Positions 9,256-17,437 of a stretch of DNA of 64,000 nt are shown piece after piece (positions within the stretch are counted from its first letter, which is position 1; each line of letters starts with the position of its first letter). The DNA is from Chryseobacterium nakagawai (GTDB lineage: Bacteria > Bacteroidota > Bacteroidia > Flavobacteriales > Weeksellaceae), in contig NZ_LR134386.1 of the NCBI RefSeq assembly GCF_900637665.1, positions 2,782,501 through 2,846,500 of the forward strand. The letters are read 5' to 3'. The notes below the pieces were generated by a model. It was given only the letters and a program-made list of their open reading frames with translations. It was not told where the DNA came from and searched no databases. A program made the position numbers and the translations under genes.

Positions 9256-10029
9256 TTACTGCTCATTCAGGTATTTCAGAACAAAATTATTCAATGTTTT
9301 TTTCTCTTCATTACTGCCTTTATTATCCATATGACTATGGTTGATGGAAGTGGGCTGAATGGTCATATGATATTTTTTCTGCTCTTCTTCCGTAGGTAAG
9401 ACTCCTTCATCAGCAGGATAATCATTGGAACGCAATGAATAAATTTTAGGAATACTTGTTCTTGGAAGGAACATTCTTCTATTGTCCATCGCAATAATTT
9501 TATACACAAGATTAGGATGCTGATTTCCAAATAAAGCGACCATATCACCACCATTAGAGTGGCCGATCAAGGTAAGGTGTTTATAATCCAGATCCGGATT
9601 CGTTTTTTTAAGCTCATTCAATACATATAATATATTGTCGGAACCATTTTGCCAGAAAGGTCTTCTTACGATTTGTAGGTTTCCTTCTACTGGGAGGGGA
9701 GTATCTGTAGTTTGTTCATGTTGAATACTTACTGTAAAATACCCCTTTGAGGCCAACTTTTCTGTTAAATAAGAATATACAAAATAATCACCACCTTTAT
9801 TAAAACCATATCCATGATTAAAGATAATCACCTGCTGATTCGGTATTTTCTTCTTAGTTTTAGGGATATAATAAGCAACAGGAATCTTACGGTTTCTGCT
9901 TGGGTCTAAGAAAGTGAGTGTATCCCGCTTCACTTCATATTCATTTTCAGAACTTATACTTTTCTTTACTGAACAATTTATAAGAAGGAAGAGAACAGGT
10001 AAAGGAGATATTATTTTTCCAAATTTCAT
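9256..10029 (-). CDS. Lipoprotein alpha/beta hydrolase
   Basis: 257 residues. A lipoprotein signal with LLINC places the lipidated cysteine at residue 19, so it is membrane-anchored outside the cytoplasm. The alpha/beta-hydrolase core shows the oxyanion region FNHGYG (about 70-75), the nucleophile elbow IGHSNGG with Ser158, and a late histidine in INHSHMDN (about 230-235). This architecture resembles dienelactone-hydrolase or acetylhydrolase-like enzymes; the substrate cannot be read from the sequence. It stands alone between a hairpin-rich gap and the bacteriocin-like gene. Confidence 0.82.
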   Translation of the reverse strand: MKFGKIISPLPVLFLLINCSVKKSISSENEYEVKRDTLTFLDPSRNRKIPVAYYIPKTKKKIPNQQVIIFNHGYGFNKGGDYFVYSYLTEKLASKGYFTVSIQHEQTTDTPLPVEGNLQIVRRPFWQNGSDNILYVLNELKKTNPDLDYKHLTLIGHSNGGDMVALFGNQHPNLVYKIIAMDNRRMFLPRTSIPKIYSLRSNDYPADEGVLPTEEEQKKYHMTIQPTSINHSHMDNKGSNEEKKTLNNFVLKYLNEQ

Positions 10030-10120
10030 GATAGAATGGCTTAATCACAAAAATCTGAATTTTTCCTGATATAATTGAATGGTTTTGAAGTCTTTTTTAT
10101 GAATATAAACTTTAAAACAT

Positions 10121-10148
10121 ATAAAGAGCAGTAAAAACTGCTCTTTAT
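10121..10148 (-). terminator. Terminator of the bacteriocin-like gene
   Basis: A 12-bp perfect stem (10121-10132 with 10137-10148) with loop AAAA lies 19 bp beyond the stop codon of the leftward 10167 gene. Confidence 0.65.
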
Positions 10149-10166
10149 TTTATCTGATAAATATTT

Positions 10167-10400
10167 TTAAGAATATACACACCCGCATCCTGTTTCCCAT
10201 GGCATACAGTCGCGTTTAGGCTCATGACAGTTATCATCAGGATTACCTCCACCTGAAGATCTATAGCAGATTCCTCCGCTGCAATAATACGAACCTGAAA
10301 CAGCAGGACACTTTCCTTCCACATCACAATCTGCATATGGAACATCTCCGCCACTTATCAATACAAGATGATTCCTTTTTAATTTCTTTAAATTTTTCAT
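10167..10400 (-). CDS. GG-leader, cysteine-rich bacteriocin-like peptide
   Basis: 77 residues. The N-terminus MKNLKKLKRNHLVLISGG is a double-glycine leader of the bacteriocin type frequent in Chryseobacterium, predicted to be cleaved after Gly18 by a C39-peptidase exporter (family knowledge). The 59-residue core has eight cysteines, enough for four disulfides, and is rich in Gly, Ser and acidic residues. No exporter, modification enzyme or immunity gene is adjacent, so it is an orphan precursor that would rely on a transporter elsewhere. Whether the product is antimicrobial is unknown. Confidence 0.75.
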   Translation of the reverse strand: MKNLKKLKRNHLVLISGGDVPYADCDVEGKCPAVSGSYYCSGGICYRSSGGGNPDDNCHEPKRDCMPWETGCGCVYS

Positions 10401-10716
10401 AGTATTTGATTTTTAATTTGTTAAATCATAAAATTATAAAATATATAATACTCAAACAAGTGATTTAATTGATTGTGAATTAATAGATAAATTTATTTTT
10501 ATTTGAGATAACTGGAAATTGAGTATCTTTATTTCATTAAAATCTTATTCTAAATATCATCCGATATCAAGCATTATTCTAAAGCTTGAAAATAACAGGT
10601 CCAGAATTACTGAACCCAATACTTTATTATTTAAATCCAACCTGGTTGTGAATAAACAAACTACTCATGATTAGAATAGTTTGGATCATAACCATCATAT
10701 TTAAAATAAGATCATT
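10401..10716. other. Gene-free divergent intergenic region
   Basis: 316 bp of A/T-rich DNA between the divergent starts of the bacteriocin-like gene and the NAD(P)-binding protein. It must hold both promoters, but I found no clean TTTG/TAnnTTTG pair on either strand and no convincing small ORF or hairpin. Confidence 0.5.
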
Positions 10717-11352
10717 ATGAAAACAAATACAATCGCCGTTATTGGCGGAACCGGAAAATCCGGAAAATATCTGGTACAAAACCTTCTTGAAAAAAGATAT
10801 CCGATGAAGCTTTTATGGAGAAAGCCTGAAGACTTCAAAATGCAAGATCCTCTGATTGAAATAGTAAAAGGAGATGTGAGGGATGAAGAGGCTGTACATT
10901 CATTAATCGAAGGCTGCAATATTGTGATAAGTACATTAGGGCAGCCCAAAGAAGAAAAGTCAGTCTTTAGTGATGCTGCAAAAAATATCATCCGAACAAT
11001 GAATCATTATGGAATCAAAAGATATATCGTAACCACTGGATTGAGCGTGAATACTTCAACGGATCAAAAAAATGACCGGGTGAAAATGGCTACCGAATGG
11101 ATGTATCAGAATTATCCTGAAACCACTTCAGATAAGCAGAAAGAATATCGGCTGCTTTTAGAAAGTGATCTAGACTGGACTTTGGTACGCTTACCTCTGA
11201 TTACTCTAACAGACAGAAGTTGTAACACTGAAATAAGCCTGATCGATTGTAAAGGTGAAAATATCAGTGCTGCCGATCTCGCAGAGTTTTTGGTTTCGCA
11301 AATTGAAGATTCTAATTACATTAGGGAAAGCCCATTTTTATATAATATTTAA
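10717..11352 (+). CDS. NAD(P)-binding NmrA/SDR-like protein
   Basis: 211 residues, cytoplasmic. The N-terminal Rossmann motif VIGGTGKSGKYLVQNLL (GxxGxxG, residues about 8-24) is followed by a second strand with LLWRKPEDF, VKGDVRDEEAV and VISTLGQPK. This is the pattern of atypical short-chain dehydrogenases of the NmrA/NAD(P)H-binding group, including biliverdin-reductase-B-like and YwnB-like proteins, which are about this long. The YxxxK signature of classical SDRs is not evident. It is a single gene with a terminator shared with convergent uvrA. Substrate unknown. Confidence 0.78.
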   Translation: MKTNTIAVIGGTGKSGKYLVQNLLEKRYPMKLLWRKPEDFKMQDPLIEIVKGDVRDEEAVHSLIEGCNIVISTLGQPKEEKSVFSDAAKNIIRTMNHYGIKRYIVTTGLSVNTSTDQKNDRVKMATEWMYQNYPETTSDKQKEYRLLLESDLDWTLVRLPLITLTDRSCNTEISLIDCKGENISAADLAEFLVSQIEDSNYIRESPFLYNI

Positions 11353-11370
11353 ATAGACCTTTAGGATAAT

Positions 11371-11402
11371 AAAAAAACAGAGAGCTTAACGGCTCTCTGT
11401 TT
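11371..11402. terminator. Bidirectional terminator between the NAD(P)-binding gene and uvrA
   Basis: AACAGAGAGC (11376-11385) pairs with GCTCTCTGTT (11392-11401). A run of seven A to the left gives a U-tract for leftward uvrA transcripts; the right side is only moderately T-rich. Confidence 0.75.
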
Positions 11403-11406
11403 GTAT

Positions 11407-14214
11407 TTATTTCTCAAGCTTTTCCTTGATGTATTTTGCGGTATAAGACTTCTTATTTTTCGCCAGGTCCTCAGGAGTTCCGGCAAAAACTACCTCTCCA
11501 CCATGTTTTCCAGCTCCTGGGCCAATATCAATAATATAGTCAGCACATTTGATAATGTCCGGCTGGTGCTCAATAACGATCACTGAGTGTCCAAGTTCAA
11601 TCAGTGCCTGTAATGATTTCAAAAGCTTTTGGATATCATGGAAATGAAGCCCGGTAGAAGGTTCATCAAAGATAAATAAAGTTTTATCAGTAGTAACTCC
11701 CTTCACAAGGAATGAAGCCAGTTTTACACGTTGTGCTTCACCACCGGAAAGGGTAGAAGAGCTTTGTCCCAACTGTAAATACCCCAATCCAACTTCCTGT
11801 AAAGGTCTCAGCTTGGTTACAATTTTTTCTTCATTATTATCTTTAAAGAATTCCAATGCTTCATCTACCGTCATATGAAGAATATCAGAAATATTTTTCT
11901 CATCAAATTTTACTTCAAGGATCTCATTTTTGAATCGGGTTCCTTTACAAACTTCACATTCAAGCTCAATATCAGCCATAAACTGCATAGAAACATTGAT
12001 AACTCCTTCACCTTTACATTCATCACATCTTCCGCCATCTACGTTGAAAGAGAAATGTTTTGGTTTATAACCCATCATTTTAGCAACCTTCTGCTTAGCA
12101 AAAAGGTCACGGATATCATCGTAGGCTTTCAGATAGGTTACCGGGTTTGATCTTGAGGATTTTCCAATAGGATTCTGGTCGATCAATTCAATATTTTTGA
12201 TTAGCTTTTTGGGGAATTCTACAGAATCATAGTCTCCTTTTTTTCCTCCCATTCCCAGCTGAATCTGAATGTCGTTGGTAAGGATTTCCTTCATCAAAGT
12301 AGATTTTCCACTTCCGGAAACACCTGAAATAACGGTTAGACTTTCCAAAGGAACATCCACATCAATATTTTTAAGGTTATTCTGGCGGGCGCCTTTAATA
12401 TGGATCCATTCTTTTGCTTTTCTGCGTTTCTTCGGAACTTCTATTTCAAGTCTTCCTGTAAGATATTCTGAGGTAAGCGTGTTGGCTTTTTTCAGATCCT
12501 TATAATCTCCTGCAAATACCAGTTCTCCACCAAGATAACCTGCTTCCGGGCCAATATCAATAATATAATCTGCTGCATGCATCACATCTTCATCGTGTTC
12601 TACTACAATTACTGTATTTCCCAAATCACGAAGATTTTTCAATACTTCAATAAGGTTTTCAGTATCCTTAGAATGTAATCCGATAGAAGGCTCATCCAAT
12701 ATATAAATGGAACCTACCAAAGAACTTCCTAAGCTTGTTGCCAGGTTAATTCTTTGACTTTCTCCTCCGGAAAGGGTATTTGAGGTTCTGTTTAAGGTTA
12801 AATATCCTAACCCTACTTTTAGTAAAAATTCCAGACGGGTTATGATTTCGTACAATAGACGTTTGGCAACTTCTTTATCGTGGTCAGATAATTTTAGACT
12901 GTTAATTAATGGCACGAGTTCATCCAACGGAAGTTCAATCATTGATTGAATATTGTATCCGTCTACTTTTACCCAGCTTGTTTCTTCACGGAGTCTTAAT
13001 CCTTCACAAGTTGGGCAAAGGGTTTTTCCTCTGTAACGGGAAAGCATGACGCGGTACTGGATTTTATAAAGGTTTTCTTCAAGCATTTTGAAGAAATTAT
13101 TAATACATGGAAAAGTACTTTTTCCATCACCTTTCCAAAGGAAATTTTTCTGCTCTTTGGTCAATTGATGATAAGGTTTATGAATAGGAAAGTCTCCTGC
13201 CTTTTTGATAAAGTCTTTTTTCCATTCGCTCATGGTTTCTCCTCGCCAGCAGGCTACAGCATCTTCATAGATGGAAAGTGTCTTATTAGGAACCACTAAA
13301 TCTTCATCAATTCCAATTACTTTTCCATAGCCTTCGCATGCCGGACATGCTCCATACGGATTATTGAAGCTAAAAAAATGAACATTGGGTTCAAGAAACT
13401 CCATTCCATCCAATTCAAATTTATTGGAGAACTCTTTTACCTTTTCGGTGTCTGTATTTTTTAAAGAACAGTAGCCATGACCTTCATAAAAAGCCATCTG
13501 AATAGAGTCTGCCAATCGCTGTAAAAAGCTTTCATCTTCTTCATAAGAAAAACGGTCGATCACCAAATTGATCTTCATTCCTTTTTCCGGAGCAAATCCG
13601 AAGCTTTCAAGATCTTCAATTCCTGCCAGATTTCCGTTGATTTCAAGTCTTGTAAAACCGGCCAATTTTAAAACGTTCAGTGTTTCCTTGAAATTATCAG
13701 CATCATATTCCAATGGAGCGGTCAATAAAAAAGAAGTGTCTTTTTTAGAAGCCTTAATGAAGTCTACCACATCAGAAACCGAATCTTTTTTCACTTCTTC
13801 TCCTGAAACAGGAGAAAATGTCTTTCCAACCCTGGCAAATAAAAGCTTCATATAATCATAAATCTCCGTAGATGTTCCTACAGTAGAACGTGGATTGGAT
13901 GAAATCACTTTTTGCTGGATAGCAATAGAAGGAGCAAGCCCTTTAATATCATCAATTTTAGGCTTTTCTAATTTTCCTAAGAACTGACGGGCATAAGAAC
14001 TTAAACTTTCCACATACCTTCTCTGTCCTTCTGCATAAATGGTATCAAAAGCCAGAGATGATTTACCACTTCCTGATACTCCGGTAATAACAATGAGTTT
14101 GTTTTTCGGGATCAGAACATCTATATGTTTCAGATTGTTAAGATGGGCATTCTTAACGAATATCTGTTTTTTTATGTCTATTTCTGTAGTATTAGCCATA
14201 TTTTGTTTATTCAT
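11407..14214 (-). CDS. uvrA: Excinuclease ABC subunit UvrA
   Basis: 935 residues. Damage-recognition ATPase of nucleotide excision repair, acting with UvrB and UvrC. Two ABC modules are visible: Walker A GVSGSGKS at 45-52 and again near residue 630, with LSGGESQR and LSGGEAQR signatures and ILDEPSIGLH/IFDEPSTGLH Walker B regions. Zinc-finger cysteines appear as CPTCEG in the first half and CDECKGEG...CEVCKGTRF in the second. In the first insertion I see only the second pair (GACPACEGYGK); the usual preceding CPxC pair is absent. Start 14214 is used; an in-frame ATG five codons later (14199) is equally possible. Confidence 0.95.
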   Translation of the reverse strand: MNKQNMANTTEIDIKKQIFVKNAHLNNLKHIDVLIPKNKLIVITGVSGSGKSSLAFDTIYAEGQRRYVESLSSYARQFLGKLEKPKIDDIKGLAPSIAIQQKVISSNPRSTVGTSTEIYDYMKLLFARVGKTFSPVSGEEVKKDSVSDVVDFIKASKKDTSFLLTAPLEYDADNFKETLNVLKLAGFTRLEINGNLAGIEDLESFGFAPEKGMKINLVIDRFSYEEDESFLQRLADSIQMAFYEGHGYCSLKNTDTEKVKEFSNKFELDGMEFLEPNVHFFSFNNPYGACPACEGYGKVIGIDEDLVVPNKTLSIYEDAVACWRGETMSEWKKDFIKKAGDFPIHKPYHQLTKEQKNFLWKGDGKSTFPCINNFFKMLEENLYKIQYRVMLSRYRGKTLCPTCEGLRLREETSWVKVDGYNIQSMIELPLDELVPLINSLKLSDHDKEVAKRLLYEIITRLEFLLKVGLGYLTLNRTSNTLSGGESQRINLATSLGSSLVGSIYILDEPSIGLHSKDTENLIEVLKNLRDLGNTVIVVEHDEDVMHAADYIIDIGPEAGYLGGELVFAGDYKDLKKANTLTSEYLTGRLEIEVPKKRRKAKEWIHIKGARQNNLKNIDVDVPLESLTVISGVSGSGKSTLMKEILTNDIQIQLGMGGKKGDYDSVEFPKKLIKNIELIDQNPIGKSSRSNPVTYLKAYDDIRDLFAKQKVAKMMGYKPKHFSFNVDGGRCDECKGEGVINVSMQFMADIELECEVCKGTRFKNEILEVKFDEKNISDILHMTVDEALEFFKDNNEEKIVTKLRPLQEVGLGYLQLGQSSSTLSGGEAQRVKLASFLVKGVTTDKTLFIFDEPSTGLHFHDIQKLLKSLQALIELGHSVIVIEHQPDIIKCADYIIDIGPGAGKHGGEVVFAGTPEDLAKNKKSYTAKYIKEKLEK

Positions 14215-14221
14215 AAAAACA

Positions 14222-14274
14222 ACTGTACAGTGTTACAAGCTGTCAGTTTAATGGTGTTTTCCGGAATATTCCGG
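14222..14274. promoter_or_regulatory. Two palindromes upstream of uvrA
   Basis: ACTGTACAGT (14222-14231, perfect 10 bp) and CCGGAATATTCCGG (14261-14274, perfect 14 bp) lie 8 and 47 bp upstream of the uvrA start. They are plausible repressor sites, perhaps damage-responsive, but no regulator can be assigned. Confidence 0.35.
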
Positions 14275-14490
14275 GATGTTATCAATTGAACTTTCAAACT
14301 GTTTCAAGATTCAGCTGACAGAGACAGCAATTTACAAAATGCTGCCAAAAATACAGTTGAAAAAGAATGTTCGCTCTGTAAAATTAAGACCCACAAAATT
14401 ACGAATTTTTTAGCGAAAATTAATTGTTTCTCCTATCACTAAAATTGTATATAAAAAATAAAAAAGAAGGTGTTGACGAACAAATATTGC

Positions 14491-14547
14491 ATTCCAAAAA
14501 GGGATAACAGAGATCAGTTTTGTGGAATTATATTCTAATTATCCCTT
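14491..14547 (+). promoter_or_regulatory. Interleaved complementary segments (possible structured RNA)
   Basis: ATTCCA (14491-14496) pairs with TGGAAT (14523-14528), and AAGGGATAA (14499-14507) pairs with TTATCCCTT (14539-14547). The stems are interleaved, so they are either mutually exclusive or form a pseudoknot. A T-rich GTTTTTATT follows. They lie in the 623-bp gene-poor stretch 14215-14837. Confidence 0.3.
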
Positions 14548-14659
14548 GTTTTTATTGAATTATAAAAGGTTTTTGAAGCTTTACTGTGTTTTTTTATTAG
14601 GGTATTGTTTTATATTTTAAAATTTTTTAAAATTGTATTCATAAATATGTAATGTAGAA

Positions 14660-14710
14660 ATGGTAAAACTATTCAGAGATCTAGTTACACATTTAATGAG
14701 AAAAAGATAA
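14660..14710 (+). CDS. Candidate 16-residue small ORF
   Basis: The ATG at 14660 opens a 16-residue basic amphipathic reading frame (MVKLFRDLVTHLMRKR), closed by TAA and followed 22 bp later by an intrinsic terminator. No promoter of the usual type was found and the family is unknown. It may be a leader or small peptide, or chance; kept only because of the terminator that follows it. Confidence 0.2.
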   Translation: MVKLFRDLVTHLMRKR

Positions 14711-14732
14711 AACTACTCCCTCAAAAAAACAT

Positions 14733-14761
14733 AGACGCAGCATTCCGGCAGCGTCTTTTTT
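14733..14761 (+). terminator. Intrinsic terminator upstream of the TonB receptor promoter
   Basis: AGACGC (14733-14738) pairs with GCGTCT (14751-14756) with an inner GC/GC pair and a following T6 run. It ends a rightward transcript that has no assigned gene, ahead of the TonB-receptor promoter. Confidence 0.6.
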
Positions 14762-14774
14762 ATGACAAGTATCA

Positions 14775-14806
14775 TTTGCCTGTCTTCCTGAACTCCCTTA
14801 CTTTTG
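14775..14806 (+). promoter_or_regulatory. Promoter of the TonB-dependent receptor
   Basis: TTTG (14775-14778), a 20-bp spacer and TACTTTTG (14799-14806) match the Bacteroidota -33/-7 consensus TTTG-N19..20-TAnnTTTG. The ATG follows 31 bp downstream. This is the cleanest promoter in the window. Confidence 0.7.
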
Positions 14807-14837
14807 AATCTTGTTAAAAGAAACTACGGAAACGATT

Positions 14838-16649
14838 ATGATCAAAAAGATAGGAAGTGCTTTTTTTCTGGGATCTCTGCTTTGGGTACAAGCTCAGGAA
14901 AAAACTACAGATATTGAAAACATTGAATTTCAGGGGAAATTTATCTCTACACCTTACAAAAGTGCCAACCAGAATATTACGGTCATCACCAAAGAAGATA
15001 TTGCTAATGCCCCATCCAAAAGTATTGATGAAATTCTTCAGCAGGTTCCGGGTATGGATATCAGGAGGAGAGGATCTAATGGAGTTCAGAGTGATATCAG
15101 TTTCCGTGGAAGTTCCTTTGAGCAGGTTTTGTTATTATTGAACGGAGTTAGAATTAATGATTCCCAAACAGGACACAATTCCATGAACATTCCGGTAGAT
15201 CTGGAAGATGTGGAAAAAATTGAGATTATAAAAGGTCCTGCTGCTAGGCGTTTTGGACAAAATGCTTACGCTGGGGTTATTAATGTGATTACCAAACCGG
15301 GAATAGGAAAGAAAGTTAAAATCAGTGCAGAAGGTGGTGATTATAGTTCTTATAGGTTAGGCTTTAATGCTCAGATGGGAAATGAAAAGTTTTCCAATAC
15401 CCTTCAAGCTAATTCTTCCGGATCACAAGGATATATGTATAATACTGACTACGAAATCAGAAATGTATTCTATCAGGGAAAGCTGAATATTAAGAATGGT
15501 GATCTGAGACTTCAGGCTGGTTTTTCAGAAAAGAAATTCGGTGCTAATGGATTTTATGCTTCTAAATCTGCTGTGGATCAATATGAAGAAATGCAGGCTT
15601 CCATTGTAAGCGTTGCCCATCAGCAGACTTTCGGTAAATTAAAGATTAATTCTAATGTATATTGGAGAAGAGGGCAGGATATGTACCTTTACAAAAGACA
15701 AGACCCTTCTTTTTACAGAAATATGCATATTGGGAATAATGTTGGAGGTGAAGTAAACTCCAGTTATCAATGGGGATTAGGAACTACCGGAGTGGGTGTG
15801 GAACTGAGAAAAGAGTTTTTGGTAAGCAGCAATTTAGGGAATCCTAATCGTTTTGTTTCCCAGGTTTTCTTTGAACATCATTTCTCATTATTCGATAAAA
15901 AATTAAACATCAGTCCTGGAATTTCTTGGGCCAACTATTCTAAAGAAGGTAATTTTTTCTATCCTGGATTGGATGTAGGATATAATTTCAATCCTAACAG
16001 TAAAGTCTATGGAAATATTGCCAAAGTACACCGTATTCCTACTTTTACCGATCTTTATTATATAAGTCCGCAAGAGCGTGGTAACCCAAATTTGCTACCT
16101 GAAAATGGAATTTCATCTGAAGTGGGCTACCAATATCAGGATCAAAAGATTTTAGCCAAAATTAGTGGGTTTTTAAGAGATTCAAAAAATTCTATTGACT
16201 GGGTTAAAAAAGATATCAATGATAAAACATGGGTTGCAGATAATGTAGGAAACATCAAAATCAAAGGAATAGAAACTGAAATAAACTATAAAATGAACAA
16301 TTGGCTGAAGCTGATGGCAGGGTATACCTATATTGATGGCAAGTTTCAGAACTCCAATGAGTTGGTTTCAATATATGTTATGGATAATCTGAGACACCAG
16401 TTCATTAGTAAAATGGAAACAAAATTTCTAGGTGCTTTCACAAATGAATTGGTTTACAGGTACAATCAAAGGATGAACCTGGGAAGCTATCAGCTATTGG
16501 ATGAGAAATTAAGCTTTAGCAAAAGAGACTATTCGGTATATGTTCTAGTGAATAATATTACCAATACAAAATACACGGAAGCATTTGGAGTAGAGATGCC
16601 ACAAAGATGGTTTCATATAGGCTTTTCTTACACAATTAACATGAAGTGA
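14838..16649 (+). CDS. TonB-dependent outer-membrane receptor (BtuB-like)
   Basis: 603 residues from the ATG at 14838, which starts a signal peptide (MIKKIGSAFFLGSLLWVQAQ). A start at TTG 14811 would only add nine residues before it. A plug domain (ITVITKEDIANAPSKSIDEILQ, IEIIKGPAARRFG, GVINVITKP) precedes a 22-strand-like barrel ending GFSYTINMK. At about 600 residues without a carboxypeptidase-like N-domain, it resembles BtuB/FepA-type importers rather than SusC. Imports an unidentified ligand with TonB-ExbBD energy. No cobalamin riboswitch motif was seen upstream. Followed 71 bp later by a DUF2490 gene. Confidence 0.88.
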   Translation: MIKKIGSAFFLGSLLWVQAQEKTTDIENIEFQGKFISTPYKSANQNITVITKEDIANAPSKSIDEILQQVPGMDIRRRGSNGVQSDISFRGSSFEQVLLLLNGVRINDSQTGHNSMNIPVDLEDVEKIEIIKGPAARRFGQNAYAGVINVITKPGIGKKVKISAEGGDYSSYRLGFNAQMGNEKFSNTLQANSSGSQGYMYNTDYEIRNVFYQGKLNIKNGDLRLQAGFSEKKFGANGFYASKSAVDQYEEMQASIVSVAHQQTFGKLKINSNVYWRRGQDMYLYKRQDPSFYRNMHIGNNVGGEVNSSYQWGLGTTGVGVELRKEFLVSSNLGNPNRFVSQVFFEHHFSLFDKKLNISPGISWANYSKEGNFFYPGLDVGYNFNPNSKVYGNIAKVHRIPTFTDLYYISPQERGNPNLLPENGISSEVGYQYQDQKILAKISGFLRDSKNSIDWVKKDINDKTWVADNVGNIKIKGIETEINYKMNNWLKLMAGYTYIDGKFQNSNELVSIYVMDNLRHQFISKMETKFLGAFTNELVYRYNQRMNLGSYQLLDEKLSFSKRDYSVYVLVNNITNTKYTEAFGVEMPQRWFHIGFSYTINMK

Positions 16650-16679
16650 GCGTTAAATCAATATTAATTAAAGTTAATA

Positions 16680-16708
16680 TTAACAAATTGTTAAAAAAAT
16701 TACATTTG
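16680..16708 (+). promoter_or_regulatory. Promoter and inverted repeat before the DUF2490 gene
   Basis: TACATTTG (16701-16708) matches the -7 consensus and ends 12 bp before the ATG at 16721. Just upstream, TTAACAA-A-TTGTTAA (16680-16694) is a perfect 7-bp inverted repeat covering the spacer, a plausible operator. Confidence 0.5.
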
Positions 16709-16720
16709 CAAAAATTTTTT

Positions 16721-17437
16721 ATGAAACGTTTTCTAGGTTTAGGTCTACTTCTTAGTCTATCTTTAATCAAAGCTCAGGAACATATCTCCAGCTTTAATGC
16801 AGTGACTCTAACCTATAAATTTCATCCTAAATTTTTCATCTATGGAGAAGGGCAGTTGAGAGGTAATGAAGATTATACCTATCCTGATTATTATGAAATA
16901 AAAGGGGGATTAGGATATAATCTTACCAAGAATCATAAACCTTTTGTAGGACTTGGAAGATATGTTAATTATAAGGACCATAAATTAAGTAGAGAAGAAT
17001 TCAGAGTATGGCTTCAGGATATCATTGATATTAAAAAAGGTATTGTGAAGTTTGAAAACCGTTTCCGTGCTGAAAAGAGTTGGTTTTATGAGCCGCAAAC
17101 TGATCAGACTTCTCAAAGAATGCGTTACCGTTACCGTCTGAATGTAAGTGTTCCTTTAAACTCTAAAACGATCAAAAAAGGAACTGTTTTTGCCAATGCT
17201 TATGATGAAATTTTCTTGGTATCCCCAATGAAGCCCACTTTTGCCAGAAACAGGGTGTATGGTGGCTTTGGCTATCAGATTGATGATTATTTTGGAATTT
17301 TGAGCGGATACCTTTGGCAACGTGAATTTGAAGCAAAAGGAAATAAGAATTTACATTTCATCTACTTGGCATTGAATATCAACATTGATGGTACAGATCA
17401 CGAGGTGAAAACATATGATTTCCCAGGGGCAGATTAA
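16721..17437 (+). CDS. DUF2490 outer-membrane-like protein
   Basis: 238 residues from the ATG at 16721. Upstream in-frame GTG codons would extend it through low-complexity DNA, so they are rejected in favour of the signal peptide MKRFLGLGLLLSLSLIKAQ. The mature protein is a small beta-barrel-like chain with alternating aromatic residues (FFIYGEGQLRG, YRYRLNVSVPL, FGILSGYLWQREF), as in DUF2490 proteins, whose function is unknown. It ends NINIDGTDHEVKTYDFPGAD. Its stop codon overlaps the stop of the convergent M48 protease gene by 4 bp. Confidence 0.8.
   Translation: MKRFLGLGLLLSLSLIKAQEHISSFNAVTLTYKFHPKFFIYGEGQLRGNEDYTYPDYYEIKGGLGYNLTKNHKPFVGLGRYVNYKDHKLSREEFRVWLQDIIDIKKGIVKFENRFRAEKSWFYEPQTDQTSQRMRYRYRLNVSVPLNSKTIKKGTVFANAYDEIFLVSPMKPTFARNRVYGGFGYQIDDYFGILSGYLWQREFEAKGNKNLHFIYLALNINIDGTDHEVKTYDFPGAD

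Noticed and set aside
10145..10354. 69-codon ORF overlapping the bacteriocin-like gene
   Set aside because: Shadow frame of the GG-leader gene; it lacks a leader and runs into the terminator hairpin.
14811..14837. TTG start of the TonB receptor at 14811
   Set aside because: It would place nine residues before a good signal peptide starting at ATG 14838, and it lies close to the predicted transcription start.
14215..14837. Cobalamin riboswitch before the BtuB-like receptor
   Set aside because: No B12-box-like conserved sequence was found; the structured stretch does not match a known riboswitch that I can recall.
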